This document shows, piece by piece, positions 8,258-15,271 of a stretch of DNA of 42,485 nucleotides (position 1 is the stretch's first letter; each line of letters begins with the position of its first letter). Both the position numbers and the translations under genes were made by a program. The notes under the pieces were generated by a model. It ran no database searches. It saw only the letters and a program-made list of their open reading frames with translations, and had not been told where the DNA came from. The DNA is from Clostridium lundense DSM 17049 (lineage in GTDB: Bacteria > Bacillota > Clostridia > Clostridiales > Clostridiaceae): the NCBI RefSeq assembly GCF_000619945.1, contig NZ_JHVC01000027.1, forward strand, positions 1 through 42,485. The letters are read 5' to 3'.

Positions 8258-9098
8258 GGATATATTAAATGAAATATCAGATTTTAATATTGAAGAAGAA
8301 GTAAAGATTGAAGATATTGAAAGAATAGAAGGGCTATTTGAAAATGAAGTTAATATAGAACCACCAAAAGATTTGTTCCAAAATATAATGGAAACACTTA
8401 ATGTACAATATGAAAAGGAAGAAATGAATTTTATAAAGAAAGATGATAATACTGTGGTATCACCAATTAGTGAATTATTGATTTATATAAAGGCACAAAT
8501 AACCTTATTAGATAAAAGTTTTTGGATAACATCTATAATATTTATGCTTTTGGGAATAAATTTTGTAATGCATGATGAAGTATATTTAGTGAATATGATT
8601 TCTCCATTTATTAGCTTATTTTCTGTATATTATATATATAGAGGATTTTATAACAATGTGTATGAAATGGAATTAGCTTGTAAATATTCTATGTATGAAA
8701 TTACATTAGGGAGAAGCATAATAATAATTTGCTATAATGTTTTATTTTCTAGTGTTATTGCAATAGCTAACTTTACTGTAAATGATAAAAATCTAGTTTT
8801 ATTTATTATAATTTCTTGGTTAGCACCTTTGCTTTTAACCTACTATATTTCATTATGTTTTTTCTTTAAAAAGGGGATTAGTTATAGCGTGGCGTCAAAT
8901 GTTTTTACATGGCTTATATATATATATTTATTTTATAAAATATTTGATCTTGACCATTCAGGACTAGATTCAATGGACTATAGTAATCCATCTTGGATAT
9001 GTATAAACACAGTTTTAATAATAATTTCTTTTATTTTATTGGCTATATTATTAAGAAATGTGAAAAAAAGTTTTAGTGAAAATAATAAATTTGTGTGA
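8238..9098 (+). CDS. Membrane protein, probable anti-sigma factor partner of the ECF sigma
   Basis: A 286-residue protein with an acidic soluble N-terminal part (about 1-90, many Glu and Ile) followed by about six membrane helices. ATG at 8238 is chosen because GGAGGTGG lies 5 nt before it. Anti-sigma function is inferred from its overlap with the sigma gene and from the soluble-domain-then-membrane layout. I see no zinc-binding HxxxCxxC (ZAS) motif, so it is not a classical zinc anti-sigma. Alternatively it could be a third membrane part of the exporter. It is the last gene before a strong terminator. Confidence 0.55.
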   Translation: MNQRLNEDILNEISDFNIEEEVKIEDIERIEGLFENEVNIEPPKDLFQNIMETLNVQYEKEEMNFIKKDDNTVVSPISELLIYIKAQITLLDKSFWITSIIFMLLGINFVMHDEVYLVNMISPFISLFSVYYIYRGFYNNVYEMELACKYSMYEITLGRSIIIICYNVLFSSVIAIANFTVNDKNLVLFIIISWLAPLLLTYYISLCFFFKKGISYSVASNVFTWLIYIYLFYKIFDLDHSGLDSMDYSNPSWICINTVLIIISFILLAILLRNVKKSFSENNKFV

Positions 9099-9144
9099 AA
9101 GCTAGAAAAATGATGATTTTGTGAATAGAAATATAGTGACAAAT

Positions 9145-9197
9145 AAAAAACAATTGATAACTAAGAAATAATTTCTTAATTATCAATTGTTTTTCGC
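9145..9197 (+). terminator. Long hairpin ending the sigma/ABC operon
   Basis: AAAACAATTGATAA with the following AAGAAAT pairs with ATTTCTT and TTATCAATTGTTTT, then a T run. The symmetry is long enough to act in both directions, also serving the minus-strand DUF2812 gene. Confidence 0.8.
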
Positions 9198-9234
9198 ATT
9201 AAGTAATTAGTATCATTACGGAATAAAATTAATA

Positions 9235-9861
9235 TTATAATAGTTCATTAGTCTTTTTTTGTTTGTTATATAACATCTGTGCCTTAATTGAAAAAGAAGA
9301 ATATAAAATTATAGCTATTGGGAAAAGTAACCATAAGAAACCTCTAAGAGTTGCAAATGGTGTTTCAAATAAAAAATGTCTCCAAAATTCTTCACCAGAC
9401 ATTTGCCATAATCCAGGTGTGTAATACAATAATTTAAGATTAGTAAATGCATTAATATCAATATATTTATTCCATACAAGGACTGATAAAATAGGTAAAT
9501 AAGATATTGCTGCAATCATCCAACCATTAGATAATCTTTTATATTTTCCAGCCTTAGATATGGCATCTGAAAAAATATCATCATCACTATTTTTATCAAT
9601 TTTTTTAAAATATTGTGATCCTGAATATTTATTGCCAGCTATATGCTTCCAACCACTATCTTCAAAAAGAGTACAGTAATCAATAAAGTCTTCTTCATTT
9701 TTAAAAGTTCTATAGTCAATTCTTATTTTTGCATCTTCTGGTTTGGCTATATGAAATTCATACCCAAAGGATACTTTTTTTAATTCATAACCCTGATTAG
9801 CCATATGATTCAACCATTTTTCTTCTTTATCTTGGTCGATAAAAAATTTAAATTTTTTCAT
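9235..9861 (-). CDS. DUF2812 domain membrane protein
   Basis: A 208-residue protein. The N-terminal about 110 residues are the DUF2812 type (KKFKFFIDQDKEEKWLNHMA, then GYEL, RIDYRTF and W-K-H), followed by two hydrophobic helices near 113-132 and 175-197. DUF2812 proteins are very often encoded next to a PadR regulator, as here with 15 nt between the two genes. The biochemical role of the family is unknown; the pair is thought of as a membrane stress or drug-response module. Ribosome site GGGGGA lies before the ATG. Confidence 0.8.
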   Translation of the reverse strand: MKKFKFFIDQDKEEKWLNHMANQGYELKKVSFGYEFHIAKPEDAKIRIDYRTFKNEEDFIDYCTLFEDSGWKHIAGNKYSGSQYFKKIDKNSDDDIFSDAISKAGKYKRLSNGWMIAAISYLPILSVLVWNKYIDINAFTNLKLLYYTPGLWQMSGEEFWRHFLFETPFATLRGFLWLLFPIAIILYSSFSIKAQMLYNKQKKTNELL

Positions 9862-9876
9862 GGTAATTCCCCCAAA

Positions 9877-10191
9877 TTATAAATTTAATGCATTTTTTGT
9901 TATTGTAATCATGTGATTCATTCTTTCAAAGTCTAAGAGTAAAATTTCTTTTCCTTTTTCAGTAATAACATAAACTTTTCGTCTCTTATCTTCACTTTTT
10001 ACTGATTCTATCAGTTTTTGTTTTAGTAAATTTTCAATAGCACCATAAAGAGTTCCTGCTGCTATTTTAACTTGATAATTACTTAATTCTTCAACCTTTT
10101 GCATAATAATATAACCATGTGCAGGTTCTAATAATGCCAAAAGAATATAATAAGTTGTTTCTGTCAGCGGTAAATTTTTATCTCTATTCAT
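9877..10191 (-). CDS. PadR-family transcriptional regulator
   Basis: A 104-residue PadR protein. The winged helix spans about residues 8-80: LTETTYYILLALLEPAHGYIIM, VKIAAGTLYGAIENLLKQKLI (recognition helix) and DKRRKVYVITEKGKEILL (wing), followed by a short dimer helix. ATG at 10191 is used because GGAGG is 5 nt upstream; an in-frame ATG at 10203 lacks one. It is first gene of a two-gene operon with the DUF2812 protein. Its promoter carries two 21-nt operator-like palindromes (10218-10238 and 10246-10266), so autorepression is very likely, with release by an unknown small molecule. Confidence 0.9.
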   Translation of the reverse strand: MNRDKNLPLTETTYYILLALLEPAHGYIIMQKVEELSNYQVKIAAGTLYGAIENLLKQKLIESVKSEDKRRKVYVITEKGKEILLLDFERMNHMITITKNALNL

Positions 10192-10217
10192 AAATTCCTC
10201 CAAATATTAAGTTTATG

Positions 10218-10271
10218 ATATACAGTTGAACTATATAGATTGATTATATACAGTTAAACTGTATATGTCAA
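10218..10271 (-). promoter_or_regulatory. Consensus promoter with PadR-type operators
   Basis: On the minus strand TTGACA (10266-10271) and TATAAT (10243-10248) are exactly 17 nt apart. A perfect 21-nt palindrome at 10246-10266, with half-sites ATATACAGTT and AACTGTATAT around one central base, fills the spacer and touches both hexamers. A second, imperfect copy at 10218-10238 (ATATACAGTT, then AACTATATAG) lies 28 nt downstream near the expected transcript start. Binding by the PadR protein would block RNA polymerase. Confidence 0.85.
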
Positions 10272-10275
10272 CATT

Positions 10276-10309
10276 AAAAAAGCTTTATAACAATTTTTGC
10301 TATAAAGCT
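10276..10309 (-). terminator. Terminator of the 10341-10661 gene
   Basis: On the minus strand AGCTTTATA (10301-10309) pairs with TATAAAGCT (10281-10289), followed by six T. It isolates the PadR promoter from upstream transcription. Confidence 0.75.
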
Positions 10310-10340
10310 AATATGAATCTTAATTATGTAATGCTTTAAT

Positions 10341-10661
10341 TTAAAATCGTAGCCTCCATCCAATATCCCACTGATCAGTATATATCATAGGCATGCATAT
10401 AGGAGTAACTTCACCAAACTCATCAATTAAGCTCCAATTTTCAAATTCACTCCACTCCGGATCCCATTTACTTTCATCAAATTCAATATTTTTATCTAGA
10501 CTTTCTACTAAGCTATGAAAAAATGGTTTAAAAGACTTAAAATAATCATTGTCTGTAAAAGCACCAGAAAACCAAGGAAAGTCACTATCTGTATATAATA
10601 TTTCACCAATACATATATCTTTATAAAAAAGTTTAAATTTACTTTTGTTAATAGTCCACAT
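10341..10661 (-). CDS. Hypothetical protein, 106 aa, acidic and Trp-rich
   Basis: A soluble 106-residue protein, not recognised. It is acidic and aromatic (many Trp, Phe and Asp; DESKWDPEWSEFENWSLIDE in the middle; ends YTDQWDIGWRLRF). No signal peptide or membrane helix. GGAG lies about 8 nt before the ATG, so it is a real gene. It is last in the minus-strand series that runs from 13512 and is followed by its own terminator. Small acidic proteins of this kind can be immunity proteins, but nothing beside it supports that here. Confidence 0.6.
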   Translation of the reverse strand: MWTINKSKFKLFYKDICIGEILYTDSDFPWFSGAFTDNDYFKSFKPFFHSLVESLDKNIEFDESKWDPEWSEFENWSLIDEFGEVTPICMPMIYTDQWDIGWRLRF

Positions 10662-10709
10662 TTTGTTTTCTCCAATCTTATGTATTTTAATGAAGTTTTA
10701 AAGTTAGTT

Positions 10710-11222
10710 TTAAAGCTGCAATCTCATAACATTTACTATATGCGTCTTTGTTGAGAAGTCCATATTAACTTCTTTAATTTTTGCATATCCTAAAGAAGAC
10801 CAAAACTTAATTCCCTTATAGTTATCATCTATTACTCCTATTCTAAAGGATTTTGCACATTCATTAATTGCCCATGCAACTAATGAAGCATGTACTATTT
10901 TTCCTAGTCCGTTACCTCTTTTAGTAGGGTCAATAAGCATTAATCCAAGCATCCATTCTCCATCAGTGGGAAAGTTTTTTATAATATCAACTACACCAAC
11001 TAATTCATCAAAATTATATATTCCTAGAACAAATTTATCTTCGTAATTTTTATTTGGAGGTAAAGCAGTAAATATTTCCTCTATATCTTTTTCGGAAGGT
11101 AATACTCCTCCATGTAATAGATAATAATCTGAACAGTTCCGACATAGCTTTTTCACCATATTATTGTTTTGAAGGGAAAGATGATCAATTTTATATCCCT
11201 TTGGTAAATTTATATTTTGCAT
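10710..11222 (-). CDS. GNAT-family N-acetyltransferase
   Basis: A 170-residue GCN5-related acetyltransferase that would move an acetyl group from acetyl-CoA to an amine. The fold is shown by strand 4 (GEWMLGLMLIDPTKRGNGLGK, with the acetyl-CoA loop R-G-x-G-L-G-K), the helix KIVHASLVAWAINECA and the late strand FRIGVIDDNYKGIKFWSSLGY with the usual N-x-x-x-x-x-F/L-W-x-x-x-G-(F/Y). Substrate cannot be told. The N-terminal Cys pair (CRNCSDYYLLHGG) is unusual for the family. Ribosome site GGGAG is about 11 nt upstream. Confidence 0.85.
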   Translation of the reverse strand: MQNINLPKGYKIDHLSLQNNNMVKKLCRNCSDYYLLHGGVLPSEKDIEEIFTALPPNKNYEDKFVLGIYNFDELVGVVDIIKNFPTDGEWMLGLMLIDPTKRGNGLGKIVHASLVAWAINECAKSFRIGVIDDNYKGIKFWSSLGYAKIKEVNMDFSTKTHIVNVMRLQL

Positions 11223-11261
11223 AATTAATTTTCTCCCATTTAAGTTATTATGAATTAAAGT

Positions 11262-11897
11262 TTAGCCACGGTTGTCCCAAACTTCTAAATTGAATTCAGT
11301 ATTGATGTTACCAACTGTAGCTAATAATAAAAAGCCATTACATTCGTTGCTGTTTATTTCAAATTCTACACCATACTCATTTAACCCAATGGATGAAGGA
11401 ATAATTGTACTCAAAAGTTTTTCTACATTGATCATTGGTAAATATTTATTAAATATGTCAACTCCTGATACAGAATCTACTGGTTTGCTAAAGACTTCAT
11501 TGCAAACAGCATCATAGTTTTCACCACTGATTTTGGAATAAATAGAGTCTTCATTTATTATTGAAGGCATTTTTTCTTTAATAATAAATGAGGGAAACTC
11601 AGCATCATCACATTTCCAAAATTCAAAATAACAATTAGTTAAATCCTCAAAAATCCATACTAGGAATTGATTTCTTACTTTACAAATATTTTTTTGGATA
11701 TTAGAAATAAATAAGTTGTATTTTTTAGTTAAGTTTTCTAGATCTTCTTTTTGTTGTTTTGCTGTTCTCTTTAATTCTATAGGATCATAGTCATCTTCTA
11801 CTCTAATCATATCAGGTTGGTAAACACCTAAAAAACCTAAATCTATACTACCATCACAATACAATTCATCATCTTCATTAATCTTAATTAGGAACAT
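11262..11897 (-). CDS. Hypothetical protein, 211 aa
   Basis: A soluble 211-residue protein, not recognised. The N-terminal part is acidic with beta character (KINEDDELYCDGSIDLGFLG), residues about 45-75 form a charged helix (LKRTAKQQKEDLENLTKKYN), and the rest is mixed, ending in a probable strand pair (NGFLLLATVGNINTEFNLEVWD). No signal peptide or membrane segment. AAGGTGG before the ATG supports translation. It lies between an acetyltransferase and an HD-domain gene on the same strand, with about 30-40 nt spacings that suggest co-transcription. Confidence 0.55.
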   Translation of the reverse strand: MFLIKINEDDELYCDGSIDLGFLGVYQPDMIRVEDDYDPIELKRTAKQQKEDLENLTKKYNLFISNIQKNICKVRNQFLVWIFEDLTNCYFEFWKCDDAEFPSFIIKEKMPSIINEDSIYSKISGENYDAVCNEVFSKPVDSVSGVDIFNKYLPMINVEKLLSTIIPSSIGLNEYGVEFEINSNECNGFLLLATVGNINTEFNLEVWDNRG

Positions 11898-11925
11898 ATA
11901 TAATTACCACCTTTATATTATATTT

Positions 11926-12417
11926 TTATAATTCAAAAGTATTTTCTATAACGCCTGGCAATGCTAAAGCATCACATAACTGTATTAATTTATCGTAGTC
12001 ATCATATTCTACTTTATTAAAAAAATCTTCAACAAACTTATAATCTTCATAAGAACAACTTTTATTTACAATTTCTTCAATGTCATTGATACTTTTAGAT
12101 GGGCAAGTATGAGTTATACAGATCTTTGCTAATAAATCATAATTTAATTTTTTACAGTAGCTATAACCACCTAACATATGTCCTATAGTTGTTCTTCCAT
12201 TTGTTAAAACATTTCTTCTTCCTATATCATGAAGCAAACCTAATATATATGCCATATCTGAATGTAAGTCCTCATAATTTTGGGCTATTAGTTTAGCTGC
12301 TTTAGCAACCCAAAGTGAGTGTTGTACCCAAGGCCCTGGGGATAAATTTTCTGCTTCTTTTAATAACGCCTTGGCAGTTTCTATAGTTGGCACTCTTTGT
12401 CCATAAAATTCGTTCAT
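11926..12417 (-). CDS. HD-domain metal-dependent phosphohydrolase
   Basis: A 163-residue HD-superfamily protein. Metal ligands are visible: H33 in VQHSLWVAKAA, H63-D64 in GLLHDIGRR, the later His in IGHMLGGY and ITHTCPS, and the distal Asp in LIQLCDALAL. Such small HD proteins hydrolyse nucleotides or phosphate esters, with the exact substrate rarely known. AAAGGAGG precedes the ATG. Length is close to that of the stand-alone HD family. Confidence 0.82.
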   Translation of the reverse strand: MNEFYGQRVPTIETAKALLKEAENLSPGPWVQHSLWVAKAAKLIAQNYEDLHSDMAYILGLLHDIGRRNVLTNGRTTIGHMLGGYSYCKKLNYDLLAKICITHTCPSKSINDIEEIVNKSCSYEDYKFVEDFFNKVEYDDYDKLIQLCDALALPGVIENTFEL

Positions 12418-12494
12418 ATATGAATGTCCTCCTTTAGATGAACTTGTTATATGATTGTCTGAGTGATGAAAGTAATTTTTAGTGATTAAGCTAG

Positions 12495-13235
12495 CTAGAG
12501 AATATGTTTAACAAACCAATTATTAGCCAAATTAATTAAAATATCATAGTGTTCAAGGAAACTATGGTTAGCACCAGGGATAATTTCCAATTTAGAATCA
12601 GTTGATAGCAAGGACAGTGCTTTTTTAGACCTTTCACAAAGAAGTTTTTCTTCATCATCATTATTACCATGAATTATTAATACAGGGCAGATAATATTAT
12701 TTAAAAGTTCTTTTTGATTGATTAATTCAAAGTCAATTAGAATTTTTTCTCTTACTTCATCATCAGGTGTAGGTTCTGTTATATATCCTTTCTCTTTCAA
12801 TTCTTGCATTTGCTCTTTTGTAAAAAATTCATTCCAATTATAATTCATTGAATCAGTTAACGCACCTGATAAAACCATTGTTATAATTTCGGAAGTACAG
12901 GATTTTAAACAAATTAGTGTACCAAGGCTATGCCCATATAAAGCTATTTTTTTGTATCCTTTTGATTTTACAAATGAGATTGCAGACTTTAAATCATCTA
13001 CTTCTTTATTAACTGTTAACCTGTCATCGTCACTTTCTCCGCATCCCCTAAAGTCGAAAGCCAAAGCACTAAAGCCTGATTTATTAAATGCTTTAATTAA
13101 ATTTTCAAATCTTCCACGTGAGTACTTGTTAGACAAAAATCCATGACACATAATAATTATGGAATCACTAAATGATGGATAAAGATTTCCTACTAATGTT
13201 AGATTGTCTGAATTAGTAAATACAACTCGCTCCAT
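12495..13235 (-). CDS. Alpha/beta hydrolase (serine hydrolase, S33-like)
   Basis: A 246-residue cytoplasmic alpha/beta hydrolase. The oxyanion region is MCHGFLSNKYSRGRF (about 29-43), DFRGCGESD follows at about 61-69, the nucleophile is S103 in ALYGHSLGT, the acid lies in IIHGNNDDEEKL, and the catalytic His in GANHSFLEH. This set is typical of esterases or acyl-peptidase-like enzymes of the serine aminopeptidase S33 group. Substrate unknown. GGGGAG before ATG. It belongs to the minus-strand accessory run. Confidence 0.85.
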   Translation of the reverse strand: MERVVFTNSDNLTLVGNLYPSFSDSIIIMCHGFLSNKYSRGRFENLIKAFNKSGFSALAFDFRGCGESDDDRLTVNKEVDDLKSAISFVKSKGYKKIALYGHSLGTLICLKSCTSEIITMVLSGALTDSMNYNWNEFFTKEQMQELKEKGYITEPTPDDEVREKILIDFELINQKELLNNIICPVLIIHGNNDDEEKLLCERSKKALSLLSTDSKLEIIPGANHSFLEHYDILINLANNWFVKHIL

Positions 13236-13269
13236 ATTACCATCTCCCCTAAAATATTTAAGATTTATA

Positions 13270-13512
13270 CTATGGATTTGTTTGGTTCATATCACAACTA
13301 CCATCTTTATAATCTATAATAATTTTTTCACATTTACGGCAGCAATTGGCTATCACTGCTGAACCTTGGAACATATATAACTTTGATAAAATAATTGACC
13401 CTTTATGAAATTTTACTGTCCCAATGTAAGATTTTTTATTTTTCCATGAGATTTCATGTGGGCTTTGTATAACACCTTGTTCCATTTCTTCACCACAATA
13501 TGGACATTTCAT
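13270..13512 (-). CDS. Small zinc-ribbon protein (DUF6487-like)
   Basis: An 80-residue protein with an N-terminal knuckle C3-P-Y-C6 (KCPYCGEEMEQGVI) and a second pair C-C-R-K-C near residue 63-67, giving one treble-clef-like zinc site. The middle contains SPHEISWKNK. This pattern and length match small clostridial proteins annotated as zinc-ribbon/DUF6487. The biochemical role is unknown. Ribosome site GAGGAGG is strong. It is the first gene of the minus-strand run and its upstream side faces repeat copy A. Confidence 0.65.
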   Translation of the reverse strand: MKCPYCGEEMEQGVIQSPHEISWKNKKSYIGTVKFHKGSIILSKLYMFQGSAVIANCCRKCEKIIIDYKDGSCDMNQTNP

Positions 13513-13620
13513 AAATCATACCTCCTCTTTAAAATATAAGAAATCTTTACTACGCATATTTTTACCATTGTGAAATGATTATAACATATATAAAGGAAAT
13601 TAAGGATGGATTAGGAAACG

Positions 13621-13809
13621 TAATTTATCAAGTGATTCTTATCTTCAGATAGAATTTGATTAAAAGAAATGTTTACTCTAACTAAAGCTTAGATAAACAG
13701 AGTTCTTGGCTTCAGAAGGAGTTTTTGCTCCAACTGAAGCTTTAGAAATCGTTATCCAGGGACGTAGCCGCTCTTTACTTCCTAGAGTGGGTAGTCATCG
13801 GATAAATTA
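13621..13809 (+). repeat. Dispersed structured repeat, copy A
   Basis: This non-coding stretch carries blocks shared with two other places in the window. It starts TAATTTATC and ends GATAAATTA (perfect 9-nt inverted ends). ATCAAGTGATTCTTA follows at the 5' side, also found in copy B. A strong hairpin with GCTTCAG (13709-13715), GGAG and CTCC, CTGAAGC (13734-13740) follows, and then the core GTTATCCAGGGACG (13751-13764), AGCCG and GTGGGTAG (13788-13795), ATCGGATAA (13797-13805). The core's TTATCC and GGATAA can pair. A degraded second copy of the hairpin lies at about 13640-13690. It reads toward the AraC gene at 13924. Confidence 0.7.
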
Positions 13810-13923
13810 ATTATGCTTAATTTAGTGATGAAATATATTATCAGTATGTTTACAAAACTGGACATCAAAAGAGAAGAGATATAATTTATATTGTGCTAAA
13901 CTTTAACTCAAGGAGGTGATGAC

Positions 13924-14784
13924 GTGGAATGGTTAAAGCAACTAAGTGAAGCAATTGATTATATAGAAAACAATTTATCAGGTGATATTTCTTATGATGA
14001 AGCTGCTAAAATTGCCTGTTGTTCAACATATTATTTTCAACGAATGTTTTCCTATGTAGCAGGTATTCCACTATCTGAATATATTCGACGTAGAAGAATG
14101 ACAAAAGCTGCTTTTCAACTACAGACAAGTGAAGCTAAGGTTATGGACATTGGCTCAAAGTATGGCTATGTTTCTCCAACATCATTTAATAGAGCATTCC
14201 AAAATGTTCATGGTGTTGCTCCAACTGCTGCTCGTATTGAGGGAACTAAGTTAAATTCTTACCCACGCATTAGCTTTTCTATTAGTGTTATTGGAGGTGA
14301 AAGTATGAGGTATAGAATTGAAAAAAAAGGTCCTATTAGAATTGTTGGGGTTAGAGTTCCATTAAAAGAGGATATAGAAGAAAATTTTCAAATCGTTCCT
14401 AAGTTTTGGGATACAACATTAAGAAGTAATTTATTTGAGGAAATCTGTAAATTATCAAATGGAAGTCCTCATGGTATCTTAGGGGTTAGTACTTATAAAA
14501 ATCCAAAAGATATCTATTATTATATCGCTGCAGCTACAGATAAAACTGTGCAAGAAGGAATGGAGGAACTCCAAATACCAGAGGCTACATGGGTTATATT
14601 TGAAAGTGATGGACGTTTTAAAGATTCTATCCAGACAATTTTTAAAAGATTTTTAACAGAATGGCTTCCTTTTTCCGGATATGAGTATGCTCAGTTGCCA
14701 GATATAGAGGTTTACCCTATAAGCGATCCAAAATTACAAGGGGGATATTCTGAAGTTTGGATTGCAGTTAAGAAAGGAAAATAA
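13924..14784 (+). CDS. AraC-family regulator with GyrI-like effector domain
   Basis: A 286-residue regulator. The N-terminal about 100 residues hold two helix-turn-helix units (YDEAAKIACCSTYYFQRMFS and VMDIGSKYGYVSPTSFNRAF, then HGVAPTAAR), so the DNA-binding domain comes first, as in SoxS/Rob-like proteins. From about 125 the GyrI-like (Rob/BmrR C-terminal) small-molecule domain begins at RIEKKGPIRIVGVRVPL and ends in the typical strand VYPI...YSEVWIAVKK. The start is GTG behind AAGGAGGTGA. It heads a four-gene operon with a stand-alone GyrI-like protein and an ABC exporter, so it probably switches on the pump when a toxic hydrophobic cation or drug is bound. Confidence 0.9.
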   Translation: MEWLKQLSEAIDYIENNLSGDISYDEAAKIACCSTYYFQRMFSYVAGIPLSEYIRRRRMTKAAFQLQTSEAKVMDIGSKYGYVSPTSFNRAFQNVHGVAPTAARIEGTKLNSYPRISFSISVIGGESMRYRIEKKGPIRIVGVRVPLKEDIEENFQIVPKFWDTTLRSNLFEEICKLSNGSPHGILGVSTYKNPKDIYYYIAAATDKTVQEGMEELQIPEATWVIFESDGRFKDSIQTIFKRFLTEWLPFSGYEYAQLPDIEVYPISDPKLQGGYSEVWIAVKKGK

Positions 14785-14811
14785 TCTAAGAGTATTTAAG
14801 GAGGAGAAAAA

Positions 14812-15270
14812 ATGAATTATAAAGTTGAAATTAAGTATATTGAGCCTATTAGAGTAGCTGTAATGCGTTATAAAGGGCATGTTATGGAAGCATCTAAAGT
14901 GTTTCCTAATGTATTTAAAGCCATAAGGGGAAAAGCAAATGGTGCACCTTTTTTCAGCTATTATAAAGTGGATCAAGAAACCAAAATAGGAGAAATGGAA
15001 CTATGTGTGCCAACTGCTGAAACACCAAATGGCAATGGTGTTACCATAAAAGAAATTCCAAGAATAAAAGCTGTTTGTGTTACTCACGTGGGGCCTTATG
15101 AAACCATGCAGCAGGCATATGAAGCAATTCAAGGATATGCACAGGAAAATAATTTAGCCTTACAGTTTCCAATTAGGGAAGTTTTTATAAAGGGGCCAGG
15201 AATGATAATAAAAGGCAATCCAAATAAATATATTACGGAAATATTGTTCCCATTGAAAGAGGAGGAATAA
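14812..15270 (+). CDS. Stand-alone GyrI-like small-molecule-binding protein
   Basis: A 152-residue protein consisting only of the GyrI-like (SOUL/AraC effector-binding) fold: strand YKVEIKYIEPIRVAVMRYKG, helix, MELCVPT, then the repeat half IKEIPRIKAVCVTHVGPYETMQQAYEAI and the end ITEILFPLKEE. It has no DNA-binding part. Such proteins bind or buffer hydrophobic drugs, and some have slow hydrolase activity. It sits 27 nt after the AraC gene and 1 nt before the ABC ATPase, with GGAGGAG upstream. It likely takes up the same ligand as the AraC sensor. Confidence 0.85.
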   Translation: MNYKVEIKYIEPIRVAVMRYKGHVMEASKVFPNVFKAIRGKANGAPFFSYYKVDQETKIGEMELCVPTAETPNGNGVTIKEIPRIKAVCVTHVGPYETMQQAYEAIQGYAQENNLALQFPIREVFIKGPGMIIKGNPNKYITEILFPLKEEE

Positions 15271-15271
15271 A

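Noticed and set aside
13741..13809. Repeat copy A as a riboswitch controlling the AraC operon
   Set aside because: It is well placed ahead of the AraC gene, but copies B and C do not precede genes on their strand, and no known aptamer consensus was recognised.
13621..13809. Repeat copies as group I intron or IStron pieces
   Set aside because: Length is below a minimal group I intron and I see no conserved intron core or TnpA/TnpB gene nearby.
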